This document shows, one piece after another, positions 44,884-54,325 of a stretch of DNA of 64,000 nt (the stretch's first letter is position 1; each line of letters begins with the position of its first letter). The notes beneath the pieces are model-generated. The model ran no database searches. It saw nothing but the letters and a program-made list of their open reading frames with translations, and was not told the DNA's origin. This DNA comes from Mucilaginibacter hurinus. GTDB lineage: Bacteria > Bacteroidota > Bacteroidia > Sphingobacteriales > Sphingobacteriaceae. A program made the translations under genes and the position numbers. The stretch covers positions 248,001-312,000 of the forward strand of contig NZ_QGDC01000005.1 of the NCBI RefSeq assembly GCF_003324525.1, given 5' to 3'.

Positions 44884-45633
44884 TTAGATATCAAAGTTAA
44901 ACATGTCGGCTGCCGTATAAAACCCCTTTTTATCTTTTATCCACTCGGCAGCCAGCACAGCACCTAAGGCAAAGCCGTTGCGGTTATGGGCGGTGTGCTT
45001 AAACTCAATAGTATCAATTTCTGAATCGTAAATTACGGTGTGCGTACCGGGTATGCTATCTATCCTCAACGATTCTATTAATAACTGATCTTTTTTTATC
45101 GTGTCGTTATCGGGTGTCCCGTCTGTTACAAGCACGTTGGCCCATTCTTTTTTTGAGTCAAGATTATCAATAATTCCCTCCGCAATAGTAATGGCAGTGC
45201 CACTTGGCGAATCCAGTTTTTGAGTATGGTGAATTTCTTCAACCTGCACGTCATAGTAAGGATACCTGTTCATCACCTTAGCCAGCAACTGGTTTATTTT
45301 AAAAAATACATTTACGCCAACACTGTAGTTTGATGCATAAAGCAAGGTGTTGCCACCTTCTTCGCATTGTTGTTTTATCCTTGGGATTTCGTCATACCAG
45401 CCCGTTGTGCCAACTACAATTGGTATGCCCGCTTTAAAGCACGCGTTAATATTACCCAGTACCGATGCAGGCATGGTGAAATCAATGGCCACGTCAGCTT
45501 TTTGCAGGTTTTCGGCAGTAAGGTCGTGCAGGTTATCGTAATCTATGGTCAATACAATTTCGTGTTTACGGTCAATGGCGATTTTTTCAATAATCTTGCC
45601 CATTTTACCGTAACCTAATAATGCAATCTTCAT
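44884..45633 (-). CDS. dapB: 4-hydroxy-tetrahydrodipicolinate reductase
   Basis: A 249-residue enzyme of the lysine/diaminopimelate pathway. It has the NAD(P) motif LLGYGKMGK near the start, the catalytic E-x-H-H-x-x-K in VEEIHHTQKLDSPSGTA and a C-terminal FKHTAHNRNGFALGA segment. ATG at 45633 follows an in-frame TTG at 45636. The product feeds peptidoglycan cross-links, in line with the envelope genes around it. Confidence 0.95.
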   Translation of the reverse strand: MKIALLGYGKMGKIIEKIAIDRKHEIVLTIDYDNLHDLTAENLQKADVAIDFTMPASVLGNINACFKAGIPIVVGTTGWYDEIPRIKQQCEEGGNTLLYASNYSVGVNVFFKINQLLAKVMNRYPYYDVQVEEIHHTQKLDSPSGTAITIAEGIIDNLDSKKEWANVLVTDGTPDNDTIKKDQLLIESLRIDSIPGTHTVIYDSEIDTIEFKHTAHNRNGFALGAVLAAEWIKDKKGFYTAADMFNFDI

Positions 45634-45674
45634 CAAGTGTATATTTGTGTTAGCTGATAGAAGTTATACTCTTA

Positions 45675-46352
45675 TCAAAACGTAAAGGTAAGCTTTATGC
45701 CCGGAATATAGGCATTGTTAAAATTGCCCGCATACATAGGCTGGCTGATTAGTCCCGGGTCTATTCTGAAAGACAGGTCGTCATCCATCGTGTAAGAGTG
45801 TATAAACTTGGCGTCAATATAAGCATCTATCATTTGTATGCCCCAGGCTCCTAAAACCCCCAAAATACTCAGGTCGCGGTTGCGCCTGTAGCCGTTTACC
45901 GAGTTTTCAATAAAGTCTGTCGGTGCCTCGGCATATTCCTGAAACTCTTTATAATACTTAGCTGTAGGAGCAGGCACCTGTCCTTTGCGCCTGTATTGGG
46001 CTATAGCCAAAAACTGGTTATAATACTTTTGGTTAAACACAATAGCCGAACCCAAAAGGCCTAACCCGGTGTAAATAATCGGAACCTTCCACCATTTTTT
46101 GTTATAAACCTGCCCCCAGCCGGGTATCATAAGCGAACGCATAACCGCTTTATGCGGACTATGCAGGCTGTCGGGGTAGTACCTTTTTTCTTTGGTTATT
46201 TTGGGAACAAACGCGGGCGATGTAACGGCGTCTTCTTTTATAGTAGCGCTGTCAATAGCTGGTTTTACGGTTGTAGTATCCGGATCCTGCGCTTTTGCAG
46301 CAAAGCCGAAAAGTACAAGCAGGGTTACAAAAAATACAAAGTGTTTATACAT
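45675..46352 (-). CDS. DUF5683 domain protein, secreted
   Basis: A 225-residue protein with a signal peptide (VTLLVLFGFAAKAQ). The core MRSLMIPGWGQVYNKKWWKVP, followed by two hydrophobic helices, is the DUF5683 signature. The C-terminus ends as a beta strand with a final Phe, so outer-membrane insertion is possible. ATG at 46352 is preferred to TTG at 46364. It starts 1 bp after the parB stop (TAAcATG). Confidence 0.8.
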   Translation of the reverse strand: MYKHFVFFVTLLVLFGFAAKAQDPDTTTVKPAIDSATIKEDAVTSPAFVPKITKEKRYYPDSLHSPHKAVMRSLMIPGWGQVYNKKWWKVPIIYTGLGLLGSAIVFNQKYYNQFLAIAQYRRKGQVPAPTAKYYKEFQEYAEAPTDFIENSVNGYRRNRDLSILGVLGAWGIQMIDAYIDAKFIHSYTMDDDLSFRIDPGLISQPMYAGNFNNAYIPGIKLTFTF

Positions 46353-46353
46353 G

Positions 46354-47259
46354 TTACCAATCAAGCATTTCGAGAATGCGGTTCAGGTCATCCTCAGACA
46401 GAAACGGTATTTCAATTGTCCCCTTGCCCTGGCTGTTCATTTTTAACTTTACTTGCGTGCTAAATTTAGTTGCCAGCTCATCCTGTACCTTTTGTACCTG
46501 GTAGCTTAATGGTTCGGGTTGCTTGCCTTCCTTTTTAACAGGATTGCGCTGCATGTCTCTCACCATCTCTTCCGTTTTACGAACGGAAAGATCATGCTGA
46601 ATAATATAATTATGGAAAAATAATTGTTGTGCGGCATCTTCAATGCCTATAAGTGCCTTGGCATGCCCCATTGTAATTTCCCCGTCGCGCAGCGATGCTT
46701 GTATAGAAGGCGGCAGCTTTAACAACCTGAGGTAATTGGTAACGGTTGAACGGTTTTTGCTTACCCGGTCGCCCAGTTCTTCCTGCTTCAGGCTGCACTC
46801 ATCTATCATCCGCTGAAAACTTAATGCTACCTCAATAGCATTGAGGTTTTCGCGCTGTATGTTTTCAATCAGCGCCATCTCCAGCATCTGCTGGTCATTA
46901 GCCGTACGTATGTAAGCCGGCACTTCAGTTAATCCGGCCAGTTTTGAAGCGCGGAGGCGCCGCTCTCCTGATATAAGCTGGTACTTACCGGCAGCAACAC
47001 GCCTAACCGTAATAGGCTGTATAAGCCCCTGCTTTTTAATTGAGTCAGAAAGTTCGGCCAGTGCCTGTTCTTCAAACTCGGTACGGGGCTGAAAAGGGTT
47101 AACTTCTACCTGCTCTATCTTTATATCATTAACAGAACCCAGCTTGTTTACTTCGGCAGGTTGGGCAGGGGCATTTTTTTTATTAGGAAGAACGTTTTCA
47201 GAATCATTTAGCAGCGCGCTAAGTCCTTTACCCAGGGCTTTTCGTTTTTCAGCACTCAT
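46354..47259 (-). CDS. parB: Chromosome partitioning protein ParB
   Basis: A 301-residue ParB/Spo0J protein. N-terminal GKGLSALL is the ParA-stimulating segment. ParB-box GERRLRASKLAG supplies the CTP-binding/clamp motif. A helix-turn-helix (LGDRVSKNRSTVTNYLRLL) binds parS. The C-terminus forms the dimer domain (EDDLNRILEML). Follows parA by 4 bp. No parS site was found in this window. Confidence 0.96.
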   Translation of the reverse strand: MSAEKRKALGKGLSALLNDSENVLPNKKNAPAQPAEVNKLGSVNDIKIEQVEVNPFQPRTEFEEQALAELSDSIKKQGLIQPITVRRVAAGKYQLISGERRLRASKLAGLTEVPAYIRTANDQQMLEMALIENIQRENLNAIEVALSFQRMIDECSLKQEELGDRVSKNRSTVTNYLRLLKLPPSIQASLRDGEITMGHAKALIGIEDAAQQLFFHNYIIQHDLSVRKTEEMVRDMQRNPVKKEGKQPEPLSYQVQKVQDELATKFSTQVKLKMNSQGKGTIEIPFLSEDDLNRILEMLDW

Positions 47260-47263
47260 CTAT

Positions 47264-48067
47264 CTATACAGTTTCTGTTGTTTCCTGGAGTTCATTTTTA
47301 ACCAGCCCGTTTTTGCGTACTATTTCGCGGGCAAGATTCAGATAATTAATAGCGCCTTTGCAATTTGCATCATGCATAATTACAGAAATACCAAAGCTTG
47401 GCGCTTCGCTTAACCGGGTGTTCCGCTGAATAATGGTATCAAAAACCATATCTTCAAAATGCGTGCGAACTTCTTCAACGACCTGGTTTGACAGGCGGAG
47501 CCTTACATCGTACATGGTTAACAATATACCCTCAATTTCAAGTTCGGTATTAAGACGCGATTGTACGATTTTAATGGTGTTAAGCAATTTGCCCAAGCCT
47601 TCCAAAGCGAAATATTCACATTGTACAGGTATAATTACTGAATCGGCTGCAGTTAAAGCGTTGATGGTGATAAGCCCTAATGACGGAGAGCAGTCGATGA
47701 TAATAAAATCATATTCATCGCGTACGCTGTCAAGCACCAGCTTCATTTTATACTCGCGCCCGCTCAGATTTATCATCTCTATTTCGGCACCTACAAGATC
47801 GATGTGCGCAGGCAGCAGGTCTAAAAAAGGAGTATCAGTTTTTTGAATTGCCTCGTGCGGATCTATCTGGTTTATAATGCATTCATAAATGCTGTTTTTT
47901 ATGTTGCGAGGATCAAAACCAATACCTGAAGTTGAGTTCGCCTGGGGGTCAGCGTCAACCAGCAATGTACGGTACTCCAGCACAGCTAAACTTGCCGCCA
48001 GGTTAATTGATGAAGTAGTTTTACCCACACCACCCTTTTGATTGGCCAATGCAATTATTTTACTCAT
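47264..48067 (-). CDS. parA: Chromosome partitioning ATPase ParA (Soj)
   Basis: A 267-residue Walker-type ATPase. The deviant P-loop ANQKGGVGKTTSS, VDADPQANST and IIDCSPSLGL are typical of chromosomal ParA without an N-terminal regulator domain. It drives separation of ParB-parS complexes. Head of the minus-strand operon. The 263-bp region to the divergent flavin reductase has no recognised promoter or gene. Confidence 0.96.
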   Translation of the reverse strand: MSKIIALANQKGGVGKTTSSINLAASLAVLEYRTLLVDADPQANSTSGIGFDPRNIKNSIYECIINQIDPHEAIQKTDTPFLDLLPAHIDLVGAEIEMINLSGREYKMKLVLDSVRDEYDFIIIDCSPSLGLITINALTAADSVIIPVQCEYFALEGLGKLLNTIKIVQSRLNTELEIEGILLTMYDVRLRLSNQVVEEVRTHFEDMVFDTIIQRNTRLSEAPSFGISVIMHDANCKGAINYLNLAREIVRKNGLVKNELQETTETV

Positions 48068-48330
48068 TATATATTTTTACTTTACAATAGATTAGAATAA
48101 CGAATAATAGGAATGGAAATTTCTACCTTCGTACAATTTACCGGATGCTAAGATAAACAATAAAACCGTTGAAAAATCCACAGTAAAGGGCAACTTACAA
48201 ACATATTTGCGAATTATTTGGTGAATGAGTGTTTTACAAAGGGAGTTGTTATTGTTAACACTTCAATGGCATTTATTGATTGATTATAAATACAAATTAT
48301 GCATTCACCCAGCTTACAGCCACTATAAAA

Positions 48331-48852
48331 ATGATCACTATTATATCTGCAACAAACCGTGCCGGAAGTTCAACATTAAAATTATCGCAGTATTACCAGA
48401 AACGGTTAACTGAAAAAGGCGAGCAGGCGCAAGTACTATCCTTAGAAGATTTGCCCGCGACGTTAATAGCTACCGACTTGTATGGTGCGCGAAGCGAGGC
48501 CTTTTTGCCGATACAGCGTGTTGTTACCGATACATTGAAATTCATTTTTATCATACCCGAATATAACGGCAGTTTCCCTGGCGTACTTAAAGTATTTATG
48601 GATGCCTGTGCTTTCCCGGAGAGTTTTTATGAAAAAAAAGCGGCCCTGGTGGGCGTGTCATCGGGTAAATACGGTAATATCCGTGGGGTTGACCATTTTA
48701 CAGGTGTTTGTAATTACATGCACCTGCATGTGATGCCGCTTAAAATTCATATACCTGCTATCCACAAAGAAATTGATAATGAGGGCAATATTTTTAACGC
48801 CGATACATTACGCTACACCGAGGAGCAGATAGATAAATTCATCAGGTTTTGA
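48331..48852 (+). CDS. NADPH-dependent FMN reductase family protein
   Basis: A 173-residue flavodoxin-like protein starting at MITIISATNRAGSSTLKLS (ATG 48331, preferred to TTG 48280). The FMN phosphate loop is SATNRAGSS. IFIIPEYNGSFPGVLKVFMD contains the PEYNGS flavin motif. The activity may be quinone, FMN or azo reduction. Single gene, divergent from parA. Confidence 0.88.
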   Translation: MITIISATNRAGSSTLKLSQYYQKRLTEKGEQAQVLSLEDLPATLIATDLYGARSEAFLPIQRVVTDTLKFIFIIPEYNGSFPGVLKVFMDACAFPESFYEKKAALVGVSSGKYGNIRGVDHFTGVCNYMHLHVMPLKIHIPAIHKEIDNEGNIFNADTLRYTEEQIDKFIRF

Positions 48853-48873
48853 TAGCTGCCGGAAGCGATGGCG

Positions 48874-48963
48874 TTACACTGCGGCCAACACGGTTGGTAA
48901 ATCCTTGCCGGCAATAGTGTATTTCATGTGATCAACCAGGTATAAAATGTTATGCTCACGCAT
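48874..48963 (-). pseudogene. Possible gene remnant or 29-residue peptide
   Basis: A minus-strand frame from ATG at 48963 to TAA encodes 29 residues beginning MREHNILYLVDHMKYTIAGK. The frame stays open upstream to at least 49008, into the neighbouring start region, and reads like coding sequence (FIYLINPGYRSLF). It may be the end of a lost gene truncated by the PQQ dehydrogenase locus. No family recognised. A TGCCGG/CCGGCA inverted repeat flanks it (48858 and 48907). Confidence 0.25.
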
Positions 48964-49008
48964 AAACAAACTGCGGTACCCGGGGTTTATTAGGTATATA
49001 AAACAACC

Positions 49009-50331
49009 ATGAAAAAGACTTTCTTTGTTTTTGTTACCGTAGCCGGATTATTTGTGGCAGGTTGCTCGGGAGATAAAAAAGCCAATCATAACCAGGCAGA
49101 CACTACTGTAAGTGCCAGCAGTCAGCAGGTGAAGTTACCAGCACCTTATGCTACAAAATCAACCACAAAATACAGTAATGTAATAGGGTGGCCGCAAGGT
49201 AAAATGCCCATAGCGCCGGAGGGTTTTATGGTGAGTTTGTTTGCCGATAGCCTGCGTAACCCACGCAATATTTATGTAGCCCGTAATGGCGATATATTTG
49301 TATCAGAGGCGAATACCGAAGCCAAAGGCATAAAAAAGGTAGGTGCCGCAATAAAAGGTGTTGCTAAGTCACAAAACCTTGGCGAAAGTGCTAATGATAT
49401 ACTTTTGTTCAGGGATGTTAACGGAGATGGAAAGCCTGACCTGAAAACGGTTTTTTTAACCGGACTTAACCAACCATATGGTATGCTTGTGCTGGGTAAC
49501 TGGTTTTACGTAGCCAATACAGATGGTATCTGGCGCTATTCATATAAAAAAGGACAAACCAAAATAAATGAACCCGGCGAAATGATATTGTCGCTGCCTG
49601 CCGGCGGCTACAACAACCATTGGACACGCAACCTGATAGCTAACAGAGACGGCAGCAAAATATACATAGCCGTAGGCTCGGGCAGTAACGTGGGCGAGCA
49701 TGGTATGGAAAACGAAAAACGCAGAGCCAATATACTGGAGATAAATCCGGATGGTACCGGCGAGATTATTTTTGCGGCCGGTTTGCGTAACCCGGTAGGT
49801 ATGGATTGGGAACCGGGAACGCAAAAGCTTTATACAGTGGTTAACGAGCGTGATAAACTGGGTGACGGTTTAGTGCCTGACTACCTGACCGGAGTTCAAA
49901 AAAATGGCTTTTACGGGTGGCCTTACGCTTACTTCGGTACCCATGAAGATCCATCCTTTAAAGGAAAAAAAGACACTGAATTGATCAGGAATACCATTAC
50001 GCCCGACCTTGCTCTGGGTTCACATACAGCGTCATTGGGAATGGCCTTTTATACCGGCAACAAATTTCCTGCAAAATACCAGGGCGGTGCATTTATCAGC
50101 CAGCATGGCTCATGGAACAGTTCGCAGCTGGTAGGATACAAGGTGCTTTACGTACCATTTAAATCTGGTAAGCCGCTGGGTGACACTGAAGATTTTTTAA
50201 CAGGCTTTATAGCAGACCCTGAAAAAGGGGAAGTATACGGTAGGCCGGTAGATGTAGCCATTTTAAAAGATGGCAGCATACTGGTAACTGACGATACATC
50301 TAATAGGATTTGGCGGGTATCAGCTAAATAA
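49009..50331 (+). CDS. PQQ-dependent sugar (sorbosone-type) dehydrogenase lipoprotein
   Basis: A 440-residue beta-propeller protein with a lipoprotein signal (LFVAGC, Cys19). It matches the soluble glucose/L-sorbosone dehydrogenase family that oxidises aldoses with PQQ. Motifs are GGYNNHWTRNL (catalytic-base His region), GLRNPVGMDWEP and NERDKLGD, with a calcium/PQQ-site style DVNGDGKPD loop. It should face the periplasm or outer membrane. The TonB receptor gene starts 23 bp downstream, so they are probably one operon. No PQQ synthesis genes are in this window. Confidence 0.85.
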   Translation: MKKTFFVFVTVAGLFVAGCSGDKKANHNQADTTVSASSQQVKLPAPYATKSTTKYSNVIGWPQGKMPIAPEGFMVSLFADSLRNPRNIYVARNGDIFVSEANTEAKGIKKVGAAIKGVAKSQNLGESANDILLFRDVNGDGKPDLKTVFLTGLNQPYGMLVLGNWFYVANTDGIWRYSYKKGQTKINEPGEMILSLPAGGYNNHWTRNLIANRDGSKIYIAVGSGSNVGEHGMENEKRRANILEINPDGTGEIIFAAGLRNPVGMDWEPGTQKLYTVVNERDKLGDGLVPDYLTGVQKNGFYGWPYAYFGTHEDPSFKGKKDTELIRNTITPDLALGSHTASLGMAFYTGNKFPAKYQGGAFISQHGSWNSSQLVGYKVLYVPFKSGKPLGDTEDFLTGFIADPEKGEVYGRPVDVAILKDGSILVTDDTSNRIWRVSAK

Positions 50332-50354
50332 TTATCACCAGAAGAGAGCCCCTG

Positions 50355-52445
50355 ATGGCATTAACCGCACCCGTCTTGTCCGTTTGTTTATTTGTGCGAA
50401 AAATAGGTTTGACGGCTATTATAGTTCTTTACGCCATCGTTAATGCAAGTGCTCAGGATAATAATGAAATGCTTGCAGACACTACTAGAGGTTTGCTCAA
50501 TGAAGTTACCATAAAGGGCTACCTATCTGAGCAGCCCGTTTTAAATACCCCATCTTCAGTAAGTGTAATAAATTCTTCGCAACTGGCGTTACAACCATCT
50601 ACCTCCTTTGTCGCTGCCCTGAATACAGTTCCGGGCATCCGGGCCGAAGAACGATCACCGGGGAGTTATCGACTTTCTATACGCGGAAGTTTATTGCGTT
50701 CACCATTTGGCATACGTAACATAAAAGTTTATTATGATGAGCTGCCGTTTACTGACGCCGGCGGTAACACATACCTGAATGCTATTGATGTTAACAGCAT
50801 TAATAATATTGAGGTACTAAAAGGGCCCGATGGCAGTTTATTCGGTGCCAACTCGGGTGGTGTAGTTATACTTAACCCTTATGCCGGAGCCGACAATAGC
50901 TACGTAGCTGCCGGGGTAAATGCAGGATCGTACGGCCTGTTTCATCAAAAAAGCGCTGTACAGCAACAATGGCACAATAATACGCTAACAATTAAACAGG
51001 CTTATCAAAGCTATGGCGGTTACCGTCAAAACAGTTATATGTACCGGCACTTTATAAATGTTGCTAACCGGTTTACATACGGCAAAAATGAATTGAAGGC
51101 ACTCGGGTATTATTCAGACCTGAATTACCAGACGCCGGGGGGGCTTACATTAACGCAAATGGAAGCAGATCCGCGTTCCGCCCGGCCGCAAGCGATAGCG
51201 CAGCGAATAGGCATCAGGCAAAAAATGTTGTATGGAGGTTTGGTAAATAACTGGCATATAAGCCGGCGGTTAAAAAATGTAGCAGCCGTTTATGGCAGCC
51301 GGGTTGATTTTGTAAATCCGTTTATAACTAACTATGAGGAGCGCGATGAAAATACGTATGGCTTACGTACTTATTTTGAGTGGACGGCTGTGCCCCGTCC
51401 TAACTTCGACTGGCAGGTGAATGCCGGTGTTGAGTGGCAGCAAACCAATGCCCTTATCAGCAACTACGATAATAACGCAGGTATTAAAGGTGATGCACAA
51501 GCGATAGACTGGGTAAACAGCAATCAGCATTTTATATTTACGCGTTACGTAGCTACATTTTATAAACGCCTGCATATTGAGGCCTCACTTAGTTTAAATT
51601 ATTTTAGCTACAGGTTTAAAAATGCCTTTCCCTTAGCGCAAAAGGCCTTTGATACCCGCGATTTCAAGCCCCAATTAATGCCTCGCCTTGCTATGTCGTA
51701 CAAACTAACTAATAATTTTGTGTGGCGTGCAACGGTTAGCCGGGGCTATTCAACGCCAACTATAGCAGAAGTACGGACGAACAATAACATGGTGAACACG
51801 GCGCTTAATGCCGAGCTTGGCTGGAATTACGAAACAGGCTTCAGGTTACGCAACAGCGACGAAAGTACTTTTCTTGACTTTTCAGTTTTTTACTACCGTC
51901 TTCAAAGCGCCATAGTTCGCAGGCTTCAGGACGAAACGGAGTATTACATCAATTCGGGAAGTATTAAGCAACCCGGTGCCGAGGTGTATTTTAGCAGCTG
52001 GTTATACAGGCAAGGTGCCGGCCTGTTTAAAGCAGTGCAGTTTAACACCGCTTATACGTTGAGTAGATATACTTTTGAGAATTATACGGCAGGCGCCACG
52101 GATTATTCAGGCAATAAACTTACGGGTGTGCCCGGCCATGTGCTGGTAAGCAGCGTGCAGGTTTTGCTGCCCCTGGGTTTTGCAGTTTTTATTCAGCATA
52201 ATTTTACCGACCGCATCCCGCTTAACGACGCTAACACATATTACGCTAGTAAGTATCATTTGCTGCAAGCGCGCGCAACTTGGCGACAGCTTATTGGTAA
52301 AGCCCGGTTAGAGATATACGCCGGTGCCGATAACCTTCTCAACCAGCGATATAGCCTGGGTAACGACTTAAATGCATTTGGTAACCGCTATTATAACCCG
52401 GCCGCCTTACGAAATTACAACGTGGGGATTAACGTTGTTTTATAA
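50355..52445 (+). CDS. TonB-dependent receptor, YncD/PqqU-like
   Basis: A 696-residue outer-membrane receptor with signal peptide (ending VNASAQ). The plug domain shows SSVSVINSSQLALQ, YRLSIRGSLLRSPFGIRNI, EVLKGPDGSLFGANSGG. The barrel ends with RYYNPAALRNYNVGINVVL and a terminal hydrophobic residue. It lacks the CarboxypepD_reg and SusD pairing of glycan importers. The plug pattern and a GGLT...DPR segment in the barrel resemble E. coli YncD/PqqU from memory, which imports PQQ. Substrate is therefore possibly PQQ. Close behind a PQQ-type dehydrogenase gene. Confidence 0.85.
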   Translation: MALTAPVLSVCLFVRKIGLTAIIVLYAIVNASAQDNNEMLADTTRGLLNEVTIKGYLSEQPVLNTPSSVSVINSSQLALQPSTSFVAALNTVPGIRAEERSPGSYRLSIRGSLLRSPFGIRNIKVYYDELPFTDAGGNTYLNAIDVNSINNIEVLKGPDGSLFGANSGGVVILNPYAGADNSYVAAGVNAGSYGLFHQKSAVQQQWHNNTLTIKQAYQSYGGYRQNSYMYRHFINVANRFTYGKNELKALGYYSDLNYQTPGGLTLTQMEADPRSARPQAIAQRIGIRQKMLYGGLVNNWHISRRLKNVAAVYGSRVDFVNPFITNYEERDENTYGLRTYFEWTAVPRPNFDWQVNAGVEWQQTNALISNYDNNAGIKGDAQAIDWVNSNQHFIFTRYVATFYKRLHIEASLSLNYFSYRFKNAFPLAQKAFDTRDFKPQLMPRLAMSYKLTNNFVWRATVSRGYSTPTIAEVRTNNNMVNTALNAELGWNYETGFRLRNSDESTFLDFSVFYYRLQSAIVRRLQDETEYYINSGSIKQPGAEVYFSSWLYRQGAGLFKAVQFNTAYTLSRYTFENYTAGATDYSGNKLTGVPGHVLVSSVQVLLPLGFAVFIQHNFTDRIPLNDANTYYASKYHLLQARATWRQLIGKARLEIYAGADNLLNQRYSLGNDLNAFGNRYYNPAALRNYNVGINVVL

Positions 52446-52561
52446 TGCTTTATAAATTGAACAGTGATATATGATGTAAAAAGCTGTTAGCAACATGCAA
52501 TAAGAGTATGCTGGCTGTGCCTAAAAAAATTATCTTCGTGGCTGCATCGCAATTATAACCC

Positions 52562-53182
52562 ATGATTTTGCTGACTTTTTTTATCGGCCTGATAGCCAAC
52601 TTTATTGGTTACATACCTCCCGGGAATATTAATCTCACGCTGGTGCAAATAACTATAAACAGGGGTTTTAAGCATGCTATACAGTTTATCACGGCATTTT
52701 CCATCATTGAGTTCTTTTTTACCTTCTGTATTATGCACGCGGCTAAGTGGCTGTCGGCGCAGGCGCGGCTTGATACAATAATTGATTGGGTAATGACGGT
52801 TCTCTTTGGCACGCTGGCCGTTGTAACCTGGATAAACAGGAATAAGCCACCCAAAACCAAATATTCCGGAGCGGCCAGCATAAGGTTGGGTATACTGCTC
52901 GGGGTTTTCAATCCGATGCAAGTGCCGTTTTGGATGGTAACAGGCACTTACCTTATCACCCATCAATGGATATTGGATGGCAATACTGCGCTTGTTATTT
53001 TTAGTTTAGGATCTGCGGCAGGTTCTTTTCTGTGCCTTTACCTGTACGCCCGGTTCGCGCAATACATACAAAGTAAATTCGCGTTAAGCACCCGGCTCAT
53101 CAATATAAGTATAGCCGCACTTTTTGCAACTTTCGCGTTGTATCATATTTTTAAGCAGGTCTATGTAGTTTATTTTAAGTAA
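52562..53182 (+). CDS. LysE-family amino-acid exporter
   Basis: A 206-residue membrane protein with six hydrophobic segments. The start FIGLIANFIGYIPPGNINL carries the LysE/RhtB motif with a conserved Pro-Gly. Exports amino acids or related metabolites. The substrate is unknown. It is 116 bp after the TonB receptor, with a weak TATCTTCG box between, so it probably has its own promoter. Confidence 0.85.
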   Translation: MILLTFFIGLIANFIGYIPPGNINLTLVQITINRGFKHAIQFITAFSIIEFFFTFCIMHAAKWLSAQARLDTIIDWVMTVLFGTLAVVTWINRNKPPKTKYSGAASIRLGILLGVFNPMQVPFWMVTGTYLITHQWILDGNTALVIFSLGSAAGSFLCLYLYARFAQYIQSKFALSTRLINISIAALFATFALYHIFKQVYVVYFK

Positions 53183-53225
53183 AGAAGGTCACTTTAACGC
53201 AGGAGCAGACGCAGCTCTAAGACCT

Positions 53226-54272
53226 TTATTTAGCACTGCCTTTCAAATTCCATATTTTTTCTGCTTTACGCCCTATAAACCAAAAAGACATCGCCAGTAT
53301 CGTAAAAAACAGCGTGTGGTTCACATGCTCCCACAGGTATTCAAAATACTTGGTGTAAATGAGTATTAACAAAAACGTGATGCCAAATTCGCGCGCGATA
53401 GCGTCCTTACTTTTTAAGCCAAACCATAAAAAGCCACCGGCAACGGCTGCCGCAATAACACCCCAATAGAACAAGCTGATCTGCTTAATCTTCCACCAGG
53501 TATCCATATTGCCTAAATTGCCGAATATACTGAGCAGCCACAATGAAAGAAACAGATACAGCATCCCTGCAACGTAGGTAAGTTCCCAAAAACGTTCAAA
53601 CCACTTTTTATTTTTAAGCGCCTGGCATGCCGCAACCAGCAGTGCGCCAAAAGCAACAAAACGCAAGGGATAATTCATGCCCAGGAAGTAGTCGGCCCAC
53701 CGGGTTTGGTAACCGGTTTCGGTACCGAACCAGCTACCCAATGATATAAGCGCAAAAAGCCATATCAGGCCCGAATCCATACGCCATGCAAGCACACCGT
53801 ATACCAATACTGATAAAAGGAATAACAGCGAATAGTGGCCGGAACCGTTATCAAACGTTTTACCCAAATAAGCAACGCAGCACGCGGTAAACAACACACC
53901 GGTAAATACCAGTGCTTCATTGCTGAACACCTGCTCTGGATAAAGCCGCTCGCGCCTGCGACCGAAGTAATAAAACAACGCAGCACTAATGCCAGACAGG
54001 ATGCTGATAACTATATCGGGCGTATTATATAATTTTTTTAACCAGTTTATAACCGCATCATCGATAATGAGGGAGCCGACGGCGATCATGCCGCATACCA
54101 GCGCTATCCAAAACGAATACTTGGCCAGCCGCATCCAGTCGAAGCCCTTAACCTCATATGATGCACGCAGTTTAGCAGCCTGTTCAGTGTCAACCAGACC
54201 ACCCTTTTCCCAATGGCTGATGGTCTCATCCAAAAAGGTGCTTTCCTGTTTATCAAGGTTGAGCTTAGGCAT
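53226..54272 (-). CDS. DUF2157 domain membrane protein
   Basis: A 348-residue protein. A polar N-terminus (about 60 residues, ISHWEKGGLVDTEQAAKL) is followed by roughly nine membrane helices. This layout matches DUF2157, a family of unknown role. It follows ribF by 53 bp on the minus strand and converges with the LysE gene. Confidence 0.8.
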   Translation of the reverse strand: MPKLNLDKQESTFLDETISHWEKGGLVDTEQAAKLRASYEVKGFDWMRLAKYSFWIALVCGMIAVGSLIIDDAVINWLKKLYNTPDIVISILSGISAALFYYFGRRRERLYPEQVFSNEALVFTGVLFTACCVAYLGKTFDNGSGHYSLLFLLSVLVYGVLAWRMDSGLIWLFALISLGSWFGTETGYQTRWADYFLGMNYPLRFVAFGALLVAACQALKNKKWFERFWELTYVAGMLYLFLSLWLLSIFGNLGNMDTWWKIKQISLFYWGVIAAAVAGGFLWFGLKSKDAIAREFGITFLLILIYTKYFEYLWEHVNHTLFFTILAMSFWFIGRKAEKIWNLKGSAK

Positions 54273-54325
54273 AAGGTTTCAATTGAACGCTGTTGTTTAT
54301 AACTTAGTATAAATGCAATGCAAGC

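Noticed and set aside
43768..48330. A parS site near parA-parB
   Set aside because: I looked for TGTTNCACGTGNAACA-like palindromes around the par genes and elsewhere and found none.
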